The notes under the pieces were generated by a model. It was not told the DNA's origin and did no database searches. It worked only from the letters and a program-made list of their open reading frames with translations. DNA of 64,000 nucleotides, from NCBI RefSeq assembly GCF_024834055.1, contig NZ_JANUXZ010000007.1:1-64000 (forward strand). Reading direction: 5' to 3'. A program made the translations under genes and the position numbers. Positions 1 through 9,900 of this stretch are shown here, piece by piece (the first letter of the stretch is position 1; the number at the start of each line of letters is the position of its first letter). Source of the stretch: Corynebacterium sp. ES2730-CONJ. Lineage in GTDB: Bacteria > Actinomycetota > Actinomycetes > Mycobacteriales > Mycobacteriaceae.

Positions 1-1468
1 AACCAACAGTCACAACAACCTCTTGATCCGCAAGCGGCGCACCATCTTTATCCGCCACCACAAAAGTCACAACCGACGAATCCGCAGACTCCACCTGAGA
101 CCCCACAACACTCGCAGGAACAACAGGAGTCTGCCCTCCAGTTACTACTAACGACACCGTGTTCGATTCGACACCGCCGATAGTAGTTTTAACGTCAAAT
201 GTGCCAGCGCGCGGAGGAGTCCAGGTAGCGGTGTACACGGAGCCCGCGCGGGTGGCAGAAACTTTCGTGCTACCAATGTGGAAGCTGACATTGTCCGCTG
301 GGACGATGTCGCCAGGGGTATAAGTCACTTCGGCGCGTAGCGTTACGGGAGAACCAGATTCCACTTGGTCTGGTGTTGCCGTCACTGAAACCGACTCCAC
401 AGCAGCTTTAGCTTTGACGGTGATCGTCGCTTGCTCGGTTACGGTGGGGTGATCGGTGACAACGGCTTCTATTTGCTGAGCACCTTCACCTTGCGCTGTG
501 AACTCGGCGGTGTACTCACCTTGATCGTTACTGCGTACTTGCTGTTCCTCTGTGCCGTAGCGGATGGTAACCCCAGCTCCAGCCACGGCCTGATCAGCCG
601 CATCGAAGAGTTGGCCATTGACCGTAAATGGATCGTCCGTCACCACTGACTCTGGAGCCTCGAGGGTGATCTTCTCAGGGGTTGCTGCCGCTTGGATACT
701 GACGCTCGGCAGCGCTGGGGCCCCGCTTCCGGGGGTACACCACAGGAGGAAATTGATGGGTACCGCATCGGCTCCACCATTTTTCACATCGGCACTCAGC
801 ATTGCGGTAAAGAAAGCATTGTCATAGGACGCTGACGAAGGCTGTAGAGATGGGGTAGCATCTCCAGCTTCCGCGGCGGTGTAGGTGACAGTTGTCTCAG
901 GGAAGTCAAGCTGCAAAGCGCCGTCGCTGTTGCGAGTCCCGCGCAGTGGGGCGCTCGTGAGGCCGTCGACACTGTTGTTTTCATTAGCGACATAGGCCGC
1001 TACCCGTACCGCAGTAGGGGTGACCGTGGCGCTAATATCATCTGCATTTTGGGCCACAACCGCACTCGCAGACGTATCAGAAGGATTATGAATATTGATG
1101 CTGGCTCGCGAGATCTCCGTTGGAATCAGGTCAAACTTGGTGGTCCAGAATGACCCAGCAAATTTATACTCTTTAGTCACCGCAAGATCTTTGACGGTGT
1201 ACTTGTACTCGAAAGGCACACCTACACGTGCCGTTTCTGGAGCTTCGATATCAACCGTGGCCGAAGAAATGATACTTGAAGAGTAGTTGCCGGAAAGTCC
1301 AGAGTTCAGGTTACGACCCGTCGCGTCGGCTTTCATTTGACATCGCAAAGGAATCTCGAGTGAGGAGCTGACACTATCAGCGTGAACAGGTACCGCGGTT
1401 ACTCCGGCTGCTAGAACCGGTCCCAGCAGTGCGGCGAGAATTTTTTTGGGGGTATTCAATGAGGCCAC
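1..1468 (-). CDS. secreted surface protein with Ig-like repeats (partial, C-terminus beyond window)
   Basis: The reading frame opens with GTG at 1468 and stays open to the window edge, so about 489 residues are visible and the C-terminus is missing. The first 30 residues are a signal peptide: Lys-Lys, then a hydrophobic stretch, then a VHA-DS type cleavage site. The next region, to about residue 240, begins with a Cys in LRCQMK and ends with a Cys in LLWCTP. It matches the N-terminal domains of the next two genes in layout and in short motifs such as VGVPFEY. Tandem Ig-like modules follow (motifs AVESVSVTATP, PRAGTFDV). Start choice: GTG gives the complete signal peptide; TTG at 1459 is an alternative. 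The partner is unknown; adhesin or envelope scaffold is inference. It is probably exported by Sec. Confidence 0.75.
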   Translation of the reverse strand, partial: MASLNTPKKILAALLGPVLAAGVTAVPVHADSVSSSLEIPLRCQMKADATGRNLNSGLSGNYSSSIISSATVDIEAPETARVGVPFEYKYTVKDLAVTKEYKFAGSFWTTKFDLIPTEISRASINIHNPSDTSASAVVAQNADDISATVTPTAVRVAAYVANENNSVDGLTSAPLRGTRNSDGALQLDFPETTVTYTAAEAGDATPSLQPSSASYDNAFFTAMLSADVKNGGADAVPINFLLWCTPGSGAPALPSVSIQAAATPEKITLEAPESVVTDDPFTVNGQLFDAADQAVAGAGVTIRYGTEEQQVRSNDQGEYTAEFTAQGEGAQQIEAVVTDHPTVTEQATITVKAKAAVESVSVTATPDQVESGSPVTLRAEVTYTPGDIVPADNVSFHIGSTKVSATRAGSVYTATWTPPRAGTFDVKTTIGGVESNTVSLVVTGGQTPVVPASVVGSQVESADSSVVTFVVADKDGAPLADQEVVVTVG

Positions 1469-1655
1469 AACCTAGCTTTCTCGTAGATAATTCCGGGGGC
1501 AAAATTCTTAAGCTCCCTCATATACATTAATCACTAGATTGGGCATTTTTATTACACTGCTGAAGAATTTTATTTCATCACATTTTCTACTGGACGATTC
1601 TTGCGCTTATTATAGGCTTAAACAGCAGAAACTTCCTTTGAATAGTCAAAGAAAA

Positions 1656-1705
1656 AGCGGAAAGAGGGGTACAACTTTCATCGTAGTTGTACCCCTCTTT
1701 CCGCT
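1656..1705 (-). terminator. long perfect hairpin terminator after the 518-aa surface protein gene
   Basis: Two perfectly complementary 21-base arms (1656-1676 and 1685-1705) flank an 8-base loop. Read on the minus strand, the stem is followed by a run of T (1652-1655). It lies just past the stop at 1715 and insulates the downstream GTG at 1468. A shorter T run on the other side means it could act in both directions. Confidence 0.85.
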
Positions 1706-1714
1706 GATTTTTGC

Positions 1715-3271
1715 CTAGGGGAATAATGGTGGCAGAGGCGGCAACTGTGGGAAATTAGGCAGAGCGAGGTTGAAGTGACGCGCGATAGCAAATAGCACTC
1801 CTCCCACTCCTAAAATTCCCAGAATTGACCCAATACTAATAAGGATCTTTCCCAGTGGTGAGGTATATCTCGCGCTAGGCTCGCGAGAGCCTTCAACCGC
1901 GGGTGGTGCGGGGGCTTCTCCGCTGCGAATGGTAAAGGCGTACCTATCGCTGAGTACCTGAGAAGTGGTTTCGCCCTGCAGGCCCGCTACTGCCTGAACT
2001 TCGAAGGCTCCAGGTATACCGAGTTCAATGGCTTGAGAAATCATCCCGAACGTGTCCGAGCGGGACACAAAGCTTCTATACACCGCCCCGCTTTCTGCGC
2101 GGTAGATATTGAAATAGACGGGATAGTTGGTAACTGGCTGATTATCTGCTGAGGTTAGGTCGGCAGAGAGCTCGATGCGAGTTCCAAATTCGTAACTGGA
2201 TTGTGGAGGGTCTAGGTGGAGGCGTGCGGGCTGAGCAGCTTTGGGTTTTACTGCGTTGTTGGGCAGAACTTTCACGGTTACCGACGCCTCTTTACCGCCA
2301 GCGCGAGCGAGCACGCGGTAGTCTTCTGGGATGAGGGGTCGGAACTGGTACTGGGCGTACCCTAAGGCATCGGTGGTTTCGGTAAATATACGCCCCCCGA
2401 TATGAAACTCAACCGAGCGCCCGGGTATTCCGCCACCCGCGGCATCTGTCACCCGCGAACGGAGCATGAGCTCGTTTCCAGCCTCGAGGGTATCGAGGGA
2501 TGACTCCAAGGAAATTGCGGCAACCGCGCGGCGGGTATCTTGCTCGACCGCGGTTACCGCCGGAAGATTAGCTGCTATCGGAGTGCAGCGGACTAGGAAA
2601 TTCTGTTGGCGACCCTGGTAATTCATTCTGGCTAAACCGCTGAAAAAGCTTCCCGGTCCGATATTTCGGTTGTCGGCGGCCTTGGGGAATGCCGGAGCGA
2701 GATCACCCGGCTGAGTAGCTTTCATTGTCAGGGAAATCGGGGGGATGTCCACGGCAAAGCTCGAACCGGTGTCACTAGCATATACTCCCCCCGATTCGTA
2801 GCTATCGAGACGAGAAAAGGCATCGTCGTCGGCAACAGTCAGGTCGCCTCCAATTGTTATTTCTCTTTGCTCGGTGGTGATCCCTAAGCCTTTTGTTCCG
2901 CCCGCAGATTTTTCCACACTGACGAGCTCTGTTTGGGAGGGGGCTGCTATCTTTAGAGAAATTCGAGAAAACTCTGTGACCTGAGGCCGCTCGGCTAAAT
3001 AGGACCACGTAGCCGGTAATTCTATCCGTCCAGGCTCAACCGTATAGGTGAAGGGTACTCCTACTGCGACGGTCTGTGGGGCTGAGACCTTTGCTCGAAA
3101 TATAAAGCCGTATTTCTCGCCCCAGAATCCGTTAAGCAATAAGGTTGAAGGATTGTATAAGTGGCACCCAAAATCTATATCGGTGGTACTCTCTACGGCC
3201 TGAGCCTGTGGGGCCGCGATCAAGAGGCCGGCGAGCAAAGATGAGATACTCGCGCTTAGGATCCTTTTCAC
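1715..3271 (-). CDS. secreted surface protein, Cys-bounded N-terminal domain plus Ig-like modules
   Basis: 518 aa starting with GTG at 3271, with AGGAAGG about 13 bases upstream. Residues 1-26 form a signal peptide (AQAQA-V). The N-terminal domain runs from the Cys in FGCHLY to the Cys in LVRCTP. These are the only two cysteines in the protein, so a disulfide closing the domain is likely. Two Ig-like modules follow (about residues 245-340 and 345-445). The end is a hydrophobic helix (ISIGSILGILGVGGVLFAIA) with a short tail, ARHFNLALPNFPQ and then repeated Pro-Leu. There is no LPXTG motif, so the protein is probably held by the C-terminal helix rather than by sortase. It is a paralogue of both neighbours. 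The 22-base gap to the upstream gene suggests one transcript. Its ligand is unknown. Confidence 0.85.
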   Translation of the reverse strand: MKRILSASISSLLAGLLIAAPQAQAVESTTDIDFGCHLYNPSTLLLNGFWGEKYGFIFRAKVSAPQTVAVGVPFTYTVEPGRIELPATWSYLAERPQVTEFSRISLKIAAPSQTELVSVEKSAGGTKGLGITTEQREITIGGDLTVADDDAFSRLDSYESGGVYASDTGSSFAVDIPPISLTMKATQPGDLAPAFPKAADNRNIGPGSFFSGLARMNYQGRQQNFLVRCTPIAANLPAVTAVEQDTRRAVAAISLESSLDTLEAGNELMLRSRVTDAAGGGIPGRSVEFHIGGRIFTETTDALGYAQYQFRPLIPEDYRVLARAGGKEASVTVKVLPNNAVKPKAAQPARLHLDPPQSSYEFGTRIELSADLTSADNQPVTNYPVYFNIYRAESGAVYRSFVSRSDTFGMISQAIELGIPGAFEVQAVAGLQGETTSQVLSDRYAFTIRSGEAPAPPAVEGSREPSARYTSPLGKILISIGSILGILGVGGVLFAIARHFNLALPNFPQLPPLPPLFP

Positions 3272-3293
3272 TCGTGGATAACCTTCCTATTCA

Positions 3294-5360
3294 TTAGTTT
3301 ACTAATCCGAAGTGACGTGCCACAGCGTAGATCGCTGCTAACAATCCCCCAGCCCCCAGAAGGGAACCGAGAATCGCCCATATTGTGGAGGACTCCTGCG
3401 ATGAAGAGTCAGAGGGATCGCTAGCCTGAGAATCTGGGTAGGTAAATTCCTTCGATGAGACTGTTCCGGATACAAATTTCACGGTGTACTGCTCCCCTGC
3501 GACGATCGGCACACGATATCTAAAGGTACCGCTTGCGGAGGTATTAAAGCTATCGACAATTGCCCCGTTTACATAGGCATCGACGCGGTATCCGCTCAAG
3601 GGAGTTCCGTTCGGACCTAGCACAGTTCCTCGATAGGAAAGGTAGTTGGTACCGGTCTGTTGCGTTACTTCAACCTCGCTCGCCTCGTCGAGGGGGATAT
3701 TCGGATCTCGCCGCGGGATCGTTGGTACGACCGAATACGGTGCTGATGCTAGATCGCCGCTTCGAGCAATGAGCTCGAAACTACGGGCGGGCAAGGTGGA
3801 GTAAATATACCGATACTCTCCATCACTATTGGGCGTTACTTCCGCGATTTCATCACCATCTATATAGAAGCTAACGCTCCGAGGGGTCGCCGGACGACCG
3901 TAATCATCGGTTGCACGCGCGATAAACGTAGCGGGCTGACCTGCGAAGAGAACGTCGGGCCGTACCTCGAGGATGAGCTTAGTAGCTACGATCCCACTGC
4001 GTGGATCGAAATAGAGCGCCAACTCTTCGCTGGAGGAGTCACCTGATTGAGCACGAAGGATAACCCGACCCGGAGTGCGAGACGAAATAGGATGCTTAAA
4101 GGAGCCATCAGGCGCACGATGAAGCGTTATTTTCTGATCATTGACCCATAAATCCAGAGAATCTAGGTGTGCTGGTGTCGAACCGTCAGCCTGGTAGACA
4201 TTCGCGGTTACCGGAATAAAATCAGTCACTGTTGCCGAATTGGTGGGAACACTCAATGTGAGAACAGGCTTTTCAACATTCAAGGTACGGGCAGCAGACG
4301 TTACTTTATCGCTGGTAGCAATAACGCGGAAGGAACCGACCGCATCTGCGCGGTAATCGAAGGTACTACGCCCATCACTACCTGTAACTCCAGTGAGTAT
4401 TACGTCCCCGACCATAAGGGAAACGTCTTGACCGGCTAGGGGGTTGGACTCAGCGTCGGTAGCAAGCACCGACATGGCAAGAGTTTCCCCTTTAACAGCC
4501 TTTTCCTTAGCATCCACCTGGAGCTGAACAACTTGCCTAGCAGGGGTTTCTACTACTTCTACCGCGGGGAGTTCTCCCTGGGCTACGCCACAGCGAACTG
4601 CGACAGTTCCCACGCTTCGACGATCATTAGGACTGCGCAACGACGCTGAAGCGAAGAAAGAAAAGAAATTATCGCTCGTGTACCCATTCATGACTCTCGT
4701 CCCCACCGGGAAGGCGGGTGCGATCGTGCCGGCTGAATTGGCGGTAAGCCGCAAGCTTACGGCTGGGAAATCTACACCGGAGTGACTCCCGTTGGATGCG
4801 CCTTCAAAGCCAGCGTGCTTCAACTTGCTCACCGCATACGAGGTGATCAAGGCTGCTGGGCGATCGAAATTGATCCCATCAATATCGCTGTCGCCTTGGA
4901 TAGAGACCGTATGCGAAGACTGATCGAACTTAGACACTGTTCCAATGGGGCTCACCCCGAGAGCTACTGATTCAAGCGATGTCTCAGAGGGTACCGTGAT
5001 ATTCATCTTACCGCGAGAAATCTTGGTCAATTCAAGAGTTTCATTGCTTCCCAAATAGGGAATATATAGCGGATCGGGGATGCCAGCCACGGTAGGGTCG
5101 ATGGTGTACTCGAAGCTTCCCCCCACACGCACAGCACTGGGAGCAGTCACTGTAGCTTGCAGTTCTAAATGATAATCATCGCTAGGATAATTGCCCATGA
5201 CGGGGAAATAGAGACCTCCGTTACTCGGACGAGCATCGCAGTGGAAAGTCACGGGTACTGTCGATGTACGCACAGCCGCGCTCGCTCCTGGAATGGAGAG
5301 AGTGGCAGCTACTGCGCTCACCGAAACTATAGCCGTGAAGAGAGATCGAGCTGAATGCAT
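3294..5360 (-). CDS. secreted surface protein, Cys-bounded N-terminal domain plus Ig-like modules
   Basis: 688 aa from ATG at 5360; an in-frame stop just upstream fixes this start, although the ribosome site is weak. Signal peptide to about residue 28 (ASA-A). The N-terminal domain begins at the Cys in FHCDAR and ends at the Cys in AVRCGV. Several Ig-like modules follow, each with a 'G..T..Y' style ending (DGRSTFDYRA, DGEYRYIY, SGTFRYRV). The last 30 residues are a Ser/Asp-rich linker and a hydrophobic helix ending in AVARHFGLVN. This protein has one or two more Ig-like units than its 518-aa paralogue, consistent with duplication and repeat gain. No LPXTG motif is visible. Role in adhesion or envelope structure is inference. 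Confidence 0.85.
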   Translation of the reverse strand: MHSARSLFTAIVSVSAVAATLSIPGASAAVRTSTVPVTFHCDARPSNGGLYFPVMGNYPSDDYHLELQATVTAPSAVRVGGSFEYTIDPTVAGIPDPLYIPYLGSNETLELTKISRGKMNITVPSETSLESVALGVSPIGTVSKFDQSSHTVSIQGDSDIDGINFDRPAALITSYAVSKLKHAGFEGASNGSHSGVDFPAVSLRLTANSAGTIAPAFPVGTRVMNGYTSDNFFSFFASASLRSPNDRRSVGTVAVRCGVAQGELPAVEVVETPARQVVQLQVDAKEKAVKGETLAMSVLATDAESNPLAGQDVSLMVGDVILTGVTGSDGRSTFDYRADAVGSFRVIATSDKVTSAARTLNVEKPVLTLSVPTNSATVTDFIPVTANVYQADGSTPAHLDSLDLWVNDQKITLHRAPDGSFKHPISSRTPGRVILRAQSGDSSSEELALYFDPRSGIVATKLILEVRPDVLFAGQPATFIARATDDYGRPATPRSVSFYIDGDEIAEVTPNSDGEYRYIYSTLPARSFELIARSGDLASAPYSVVPTIPRRDPNIPLDEASEVEVTQQTGTNYLSYRGTVLGPNGTPLSGYRVDAYVNGAIVDSFNTSASGTFRYRVPIVAGEQYTVKFVSGTVSSKEFTYPDSQASDPSDSSSQESSTIWAILGSLLGAGGLLAAIYAVARHFGLVN

Positions 5361-5662
5361 AGGGCATCACGTCTTTTCTTGGAAGATAATTCCATAGTGG
5401 ATTAACTAATAAGTCGAGGTATATACCTACTATGTTACATGGACGACAACTGAGGGTTGCCTGATAGGCCCATGAATTCCCACACTTCAGCTATCCACGG
5501 CTCAGCTACTTTCTCCCCTAGCCGAGCATGAGAACGTGACGGATACAGGGCTGGCACATAAAACTAGTCCCTGCTCAGGCGAGGTCAGACAAAGTTAGAG
5601 TGAGTCAAGCGCCAAATACGAGGAGGAACCAGCGCTAGGCTGGTTCTTTCGCGTTCTACGAT
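5361..5662. other. intergenic region between surface-protein genes
   Basis: No gene is supported here. It should hold the promoter of the 688-aa gene (minus strand). At 5626-5646 there is an 8-base inverted repeat (gaaccagc / gctggttc) just beyond the stop of the 89-aa gene. It has no T run on the minus strand, so it is at best a weak terminator. Confidence 0.5.
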
Positions 5663-5932
5663 TTAAATGCGAACGCCGATAATCCTGAGAATGGGGGCAG
5701 CAAAAAGAGCGAGGAAGGCTAAGACACCGACGGTTCCCCCCAGTGCTAAAAGAACAGTTTCTAAGGTTTTACCGTTGTCGGTACGGGGCCTATCGCTACT
5801 GCCAGCCTTGTGGCTACCTGAAGCCTGCGCGGCATAAGTGGTTATAGACTCAGCGGTAACGGGAGTGGTAGAGATCGGCAAAGCGAGGGCAATGGCACTG
5901 AGCGTGCTGAGAACCACACGGTTGATCTTCAT
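5663..5932 (-). CDS. small secreted membrane-anchored peptide
   Basis: 89 aa. Residues 1-28 look like a signal peptide (VTA-ES). A polar linker of about 30 residues follows, rich in Ser, Gly, Lys and Arg. A C-terminal hydrophobic helix (about residues 58-84) ends in the tail RIIGVRI. The layout equals a surface protein stripped of its Ig-like modules: export signal, spacer, anchor. It precedes the surface-protein cluster in the same orientation. AAGGAT lies about 14 bases before the ATG, which is far for a ribosome site. I do not recognise the family. It may be an accessory factor or a remnant of a larger gene. Confidence 0.6.
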   Translation of the reverse strand: MKINRVVLSTLSAIALALPISTTPVTAESITTYAAQASGSHKAGSSDRPRTDNGKTLETVLLALGGTVGVLAFLALFAAPILRIIGVRI

Positions 5933-6074
5933 GGAAAAACTCTCATCCTTTTCGTTTGCGAACGCATTATCGGCTGCGCGCGTTCTAATCGCCTGCTCCC
6001 CTATCTTACGAGGGGCCTAGGCGGTATCTTCCTTTAACTATCCATAACTATGCGCGCCCCATAGTCTAGCAAGG

Positions 6075-6119
6075 ATAAAAGCCAAGATCTCCGCGGTTAA
6101 CGGCGATCTTGGCTTTTAT
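6075..6119 (-). terminator. terminator after rpmA
   Basis: A 15-base perfect inverted repeat (6075-6089 with 6105-6119) lies 13 bases beyond the rpmA stop. Read on the minus strand, the right arm ends in TTTTAT. It closes the rne-rplU-rpmA cluster. Confidence 0.8.
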
Positions 6120-6131
6120 GAAGAAAATATA

Positions 6132-6401
6132 CTACGCGCTGACAGTCTCAGCCGCAGGAACAATATTCACAGTGCGGCGGTTACGCTTGATAGAGAATTC
6201 GACGGAGCCTGCTGCCAAAGCAAACAAGGTATCGTCTCCACCACGTCCGACATTCTCGCCGGGGTGGAATTTGGTTCCGCGCTGGCGAACGAGGATCTCG
6301 CCGGCGTTGACCCGCTGGCCACCGAATCGCTTAACACCAAGGCGTTTTGCCTCTGAATCGCGACCGTTACTGGAGCTAGATGCACCCTTCTTATGTGCCA
6401 T
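6132..6401 (-). CDS. rpmA: 50S ribosomal protein L27
   Basis: 89 aa, usual length for L27. It begins [16 protein letters not shown], the conserved N-terminus whose flexible tail reaches the peptidyl-transferase centre. [10 protein letters not shown] and the GEILVRQRG block are also typical. AAGGAGGG sits about 7 bases before the ATG. It follows rplU by 41 bases and shares its promoter. In most actinobacteria obg follows rpmA; here a terminator and the surface-protein cluster follow instead. Confidence 0.98.
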   Translation of the reverse strand: MAHKKGASSSSNGRDSEAKRLGVKRFGGQRVNAGEILVRQRGTKFHPGENVGRGGDDTLFALAAGSVEFSIKRNRRTVNIVPAAETVSA

Positions 6402-6442
6402 GTGGTTTCCCTCCTTTAGGAATCTAGAAAGGCCGGTGAGCC

Positions 6443-6748
6443 TTATTTAATGCCGGTTACTTTCAACACGGTCAACTTTTGACGGTGACCCTGACGTTTC
6501 TTATAACCAGTCTTGTTCTTGTACTTGAGGATCTTGATCTTTGGACCCTTAACCAGGTCCACAATCTCAGCATTAACGCTCACCTTAGCGAGCTCCTCGG
6601 GCTTAGACACAACAGATGCGCCATCGACGAGCAGAATCGGGGTAAGAGCCACGGACGAACCTGGCTCACCCTCGATCTTCTCGACCTTGACGAGGTCACC
6701 TTCAGCAACCTTGTACTGCTTGCCGCCGGTCTTGACGATCGCGTACAT
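6443..6748 (-). CDS. rplU: 50S ribosomal protein L21
   Basis: 101 aa, full length for L21. It starts [14 protein letters not shown] and contains [16 protein letters not shown], the conserved C-terminal rRNA-binding block. AAGGGG lies about 10 bases upstream of the ATG. It is first in the rplU-rpmA operon and has its own strong promoter and a structured 5' leader between it and rne. Confidence 0.98.
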   Translation of the reverse strand: MYAIVKTGGKQYKVAEGDLVKVEKIEGEPGSSVALTPILLVDGASVVSKPEELAKVSVNAEIVDLVKGPKIKILKYKNKTGYKKRQGHRQKLTVLKVTGIK

Positions 6749-6875
6749 ACGAGGGCTACCCCTTATCTCTCTCGGACTAGAGGATAAGATCCCCTAGTGA
6801 ACTTAACGTTTTATTTATCTGTTTCGATTTTTCACTACTTAACAGGACTTACACCGCAAAGGTGAGGGTCTTGCA
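6749..6875 (-). promoter_or_regulatory. structured 5' leader of rplU
   Basis: About 125 bases lie between the predicted transcription start and the rplU ATG. Near the 5' end the minus strand can pair GACTT with AAGTC around an inner CACC/GGTG hairpin. Ribosomal-protein leaders that bind their own product are known for L21 in other bacteria; that this one does so is inference. Confidence 0.4.
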
Positions 6876-6881
6876 AGTCGT

Positions 6882-6909
6882 ATTGTATTCTCAAAACAGC
6901 GACTGTCAA
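6882..6909 (-). promoter_or_regulatory. promoter of rplU-rpmA
   Basis: On the minus strand a perfect -35 TTGACA (6909-6904) is followed by 16 bases and a -10 TACAAT (6887-6882). This is close to the housekeeping consensus and fits a highly expressed ribosomal operon independent of rne. Confidence 0.8.
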
Positions 6910-6947
6910 AGACTACCCTTTAGAGGCAGTAAAAGACAAATAGCACT

Positions 6948-9900
6948 CTAGCGCTTCCCACGACGCACAGCGCGTCGGCGGCCGCGGGTATGGGCGCTCT
7001 TTGTCACCGTTTCTTCTTCCTTCACACCTGGGCTTGGAGGAGTACTCATCTCTGCTTTCTTTCGCACCACGCGACGTTTCCCGCGACGCTTGGTGTGAGT
7101 TGGCACCTCACTTTCATCCGCCACCATTGCCTGAGACTTGTCTTGGCTGGAGTTGGTCTCCTCGCGGGTGGAACTGGACTCCTCGCGCAGGGACTCTTGA
7201 GGCCGCTGGGTTTTGACAACTCTTCGCTTCGTTTTCCGCCGCCTCACCACTGCATCATCATGATGTGAGTCTGGTGCCTGGGTGGCGTCATGCGACTCAG
7301 CGGTCTCCGCAGATTGCGTCGTCTTTGCGGCTACCGATGAGTTCTCTGCGCTCGGATTTAGGTGGGTTTTCTTCACCCGGCGCCGACCGCGCGAAGGCTG
7401 AGGTGTGGATTTTTCTTGGACTACTTCCTTGGGGTCTCGTTCTTCGGCCTGGGCTGCGAGCTCACTGGCGAAGTCACTACGCTGCGGCGGAGTGTCGCTG
7501 GTAGAGTTCCCACGCACCTTGCGCTTCCGGCGCGGCGATTTCTCAAAATCAGCGATCGCTTCCTCGTAAGTGTGCGGCAGGTAGTCTGCGCCCGTCGGCT
7601 GATCGGGATCTTCGGCATCAGCTATATCGATGGCGCTTTCGATAATGGCCTCGAATTCTTCGATCTCCGGCTCAGCATGCTTTTTAACGCCCCGACGACG
7701 CCTGGTCTTTGCAGGCTTTTCGTCCTCCATGGGCACAGCCACTACCGCGGCAGCTAGCTCCTCGATAGTTGGCGCGTGATCTTCCGTCTCCTCGTGGTGG
7801 TCCATTGCGACCACTGCGGGGTGTTGCTTCGGATCCTGCTGTTTAGGGCTGCGAGAGCCGCGGGATTCGTGAACCGATTCGCGGTGTTCAATTGGGTCAT
7901 CGTGGACAATGACACCACGACCTTCGCAGTGCTCACAGTCTGTAGCAAAGGTTTCCAACAAACCGGTGCCAAGCCGCTTACGCGTCATCTGCACCAAGCC
8001 AAGCGAGGTTACCTCGGAGACTTGGTGGCGCGTCCTATCACGCCCGAGTGCCTCAGTAAGGCGTCGGAGGACTAAATCCTGGTTTTCAGGAAGCACCATA
8101 TCGATGAAATCAACCACAATCATGCCGCCGAGGTCACGCAGCCGCATCTGGCGCACAATCTCTTCAGCGGCTTCCAGATTATTCTTCGTTACGGTTTCTT
8201 CAAGATTGCCGCCCTGACCGGTGAACTTACCGGTATTCACGTCGATGACAGTCATCGCCTCGGTGCGGTCAATGACGAGAGTGCCGCCAGAAGGCAGCCA
8301 CACCTTGCGAGAGAGGGCCTTGTGAATCTGTTCATTAATACGGAAAGCTTCGAAAGCATCGTTACCGTCATGAGCATTGCGATCAAATTTTTCTAGCCGA
8401 TCCAGTAGATCAGGGGCTACGGATTTAATATAAGCGTGAACGGTATTCCATGCCTTCGCACCGTCGACCACCAGCGTGGAAAAATCCTCGTTGAAGAGAT
8501 CTCGGACTACCTTGACCAGCATATTTGGCTCTTCATAGAGCGTTACCGGTTTGGCTCCCTTCGAGTCTTTTTCAGCCTGTGTGGTGTGCTCAATCTGCTC
8601 CCAGAGTTGGTGCAGACGTTTCACATCGGCTGAGATTGCCTCTTCGGATACTCCCTCGGCGGCCGTGCGAATAATGACACCTCCGTCACCAGGGACCACC
8701 TTGCGCAGGATATGCTTCAAACGTTTGCGCTCCGGTGCTGGAAGTTTACGCGAAATTCCTGCTGAGCGTCCGCCTGGAACATAGACCAAATAGCGTCCGG
8801 CGAGCGAAATTTGAGTGCTTAACCTCGCACCCTTGTGGCCCACAGGGTCTTTGACCACTTGCACGAGCACCTGGTCGCCGGATTTGAGGGCTTGCTCGAT
8901 TTTGCGTTGACGCCCCCCAAGTCCAGCCGAGCGCCAGTCTACTTCGCCTGCATAGAGCACTCCGTTGCGGCCTCGTCCGATATCTATAAATGCCGCTTCC
9001 ATTGATGGTAGGACATTTTGAACACGTCCTAGATAAATATTCCCGATCATGGAGGCCTGCGCATCAGAGGTCACAAAATGCTCCACGAGCAGCTCGTCTT
9101 CTAGTACGCCTACCTGAGTTACCATACCCACGGCATCGAAGCGTTCACGTTCACGCACCACCATGGTCCGCTTGACGGATTCCCGGCGCGCTAGAAATTC
9201 AGCCTCGGACACAATATGTCGCTTCTTGCGGGATTCTTCGCGCATTTCCACGCGTCGGCGGCGCTGCGCCTCGAGACGTGTAGATCCTCTCAGGGCTGTC
9301 GGTTCATCCGGTAATTCCACATCATCGTCATCGACCTCTACTGATTCTGGGCTGGCATTTTTGCGCCCACGGCCGGTACCTCGCTTACCACGGCGACGCT
9401 TCTTCGATAAGGTTGCATCCTCGTCGTCCTCGGTGTCAGCGGTACTTACATCTTCTACCTCAGCGTCTACTTCGACAGCGGGTGCTAGGAACTGCGGAAC
9501 CTGGAACTCCACACGCGCTGGTGGCGGGGTGATAATCGGTTCTAGATCAACCCCGGAATTAACCTCGGAGTCGATATCGGCGAGTATGGTGCTGAGATCA
9601 TCTTCCTCGGTGGCCGGTAGCGATTCTTGCAGTTCCTTATCCACCTTCTCTTCGATCTGGTGGATCTCATTTTCTACATTCTTCTCAACGCGGTAGCGCA
9701 GTTTTTCCTCGTCGGTATAATCGTCGGTCTTGTCCTTTGAGCTTTCGCCCTGGTTTCCGCCCGAGCGCAGGGCAGCGAAAAGCTGCGTGTACTCAGCACG
9801 TGACAGGTTAGACTGAGCAGCCTTGTTCACGCCCACGGCCTTGAGCTCCTTGATGAGCTCGCCGGATTTTAATCCTAGTTCTTGGGCAAGTGCGTAGACT

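Noticed and set aside
1715..5360. Sortase LPXTG signals in the surface proteins
   Set aside because: None of the C-termini has LPXTG or a close variant before the hydrophobic helix.
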